Shown here piece after piece: positions 5,466 to 5,658 of a stretch of 5,658 nucleotides of DNA. This stretch comes from SCUS01 sp966211675. GTDB lineage: Bacteria; Myxococcota_A; Polyangia; Polyangiales; Ga0077539. The position numbers and the translations under genes are program-made. Positions within the stretch are counted from its first letter, which is position 1. Each line of letters begins with the position of its first letter. The stretch spans positions 1-5,658 of the forward strand of contig CBIHPK010000287.1 of assembly GCA_966211675.1 (NCBI GenBank), in the 5' to 3' direction. The notes under the pieces were generated by a model. The model saw nothing but the letters and a program-made list of their open reading frames with translations. It was not told where the DNA came from and did not search any database.

Positions 5466-5658
5466 GACGTGGTCGATGGTCCGCTCGACGAGCCGCAGAA
5501 AGGCTCGGATCGACTTGTCCAGGTGGGCTACGGGGGTGTCCTCGAAGCGCGTGTGCGAGATGCCCGGCGACGACTGCGCGAACACCATCACCGTGGGCAT
5601 GATGCCGGCCATCTCCGCCGCGTCGTGGAGCGGCCCGGAGGGGAGCTTCGGCGCCTCG
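5448..5658 (-). CDS. M20-type hydantoinase/carbamoylase family amidase, C-terminal fragment (5' end outside window)
   Basis: Reading the minus strand from the right edge gives 69 residues ending at a TAG (5448-5450). Two blocks identify the family. LPSGPLHDAAEM (His codon at 5625-5627) corresponds to the LPSGAGHDA motif of N-carbamoyl-L-amino-acid hydrolases, beta-ureidopropionases and allantoate amidohydrolases. PGISHTRFED (His codon at 5553-5555) corresponds to the GISH motif, whose histidine is a zinc ligand in the allantoate amidohydrolase group. A helical tail LDKSIRAFLRLVERTIDHVA follows, as is usual for the end of the catalytic domain. Such enzymes are cytoplasmic, dimeric, metal-dependent amidases that hydrolyse N-carbamoyl or ureido groups. 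The exact substrate cannot be told from the tail. The gene converges on the lipoprotein gene with a 33-nt gap. Confidence 0.78.
   Translation of the reverse strand, partial: EAPKLPSGPLHDAAEMAGIMPTVMVFAQSSPGISHTRFEDTPVAHLDKSIRAFLRLVERTIDHVAEGAP

Overview
The window is very GC-rich, with the strong third-position G/C bias of a large-genome myxobacterium-like deltaproteobacterium. This assignment rests on composition and on the Cys-rich, MopE-motif lipoprotein, a protein type common in Polyangia/Sorangineae/Sandaracinaceae. No ribosomal or other taxonomic marker is present, so it is an inference.

Layout: four protein genes alternate in orientation, so no operon is visible. (1) 3-485, plus strand: the C-terminal 160 residues of an acyl-CoA carboxylase carboxyltransferase domain, cut by the left edge. 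(2) 493-1758, minus strand: a complete 421-aa serine hydrolase of the class C beta-lactamase/family VIII esterase type, convergent with gene 1 across a 7-nt gap. (3) 1759-2237: a 479-nt divergent intergenic region rich in dyad symmetries. It includes a 14-bp hairpin at 2086-2121 upstream of the lipoprotein gene. (4) 2238-5414, plus strand: a 1058-aa predicted outer-membrane lipoprotein. It carries ten tandem eight-cysteine modules, each opening with a MopE-like DxDxNGxxD metal-binding loop, then a partial eleventh loop, a PKD/Ig-like domain and a C-terminal beta-rich domain. (5) 5448 to the right edge, minus strand: the C-terminal 69 residues of an M20-type hydantoinase/carbamoylase amidase, convergent with the lipoprotein gene. 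A perfect 10-bp inverted repeat spans the junction.

The genes share no obvious pathway: one acyl-CoA carboxylase, two hydrolases and one cell-surface protein. The lipoprotein gene is the most unusual part. Its modules are near-identical in patches at the DNA level, in a mosaic pattern that suggests recent duplication or gene conversion. Several very long open frames on both strands across the repeats are by-products of GC-rich periodic sequence and are not annotated. I found no tRNA, rRNA, CRISPR array or insertion sequence.
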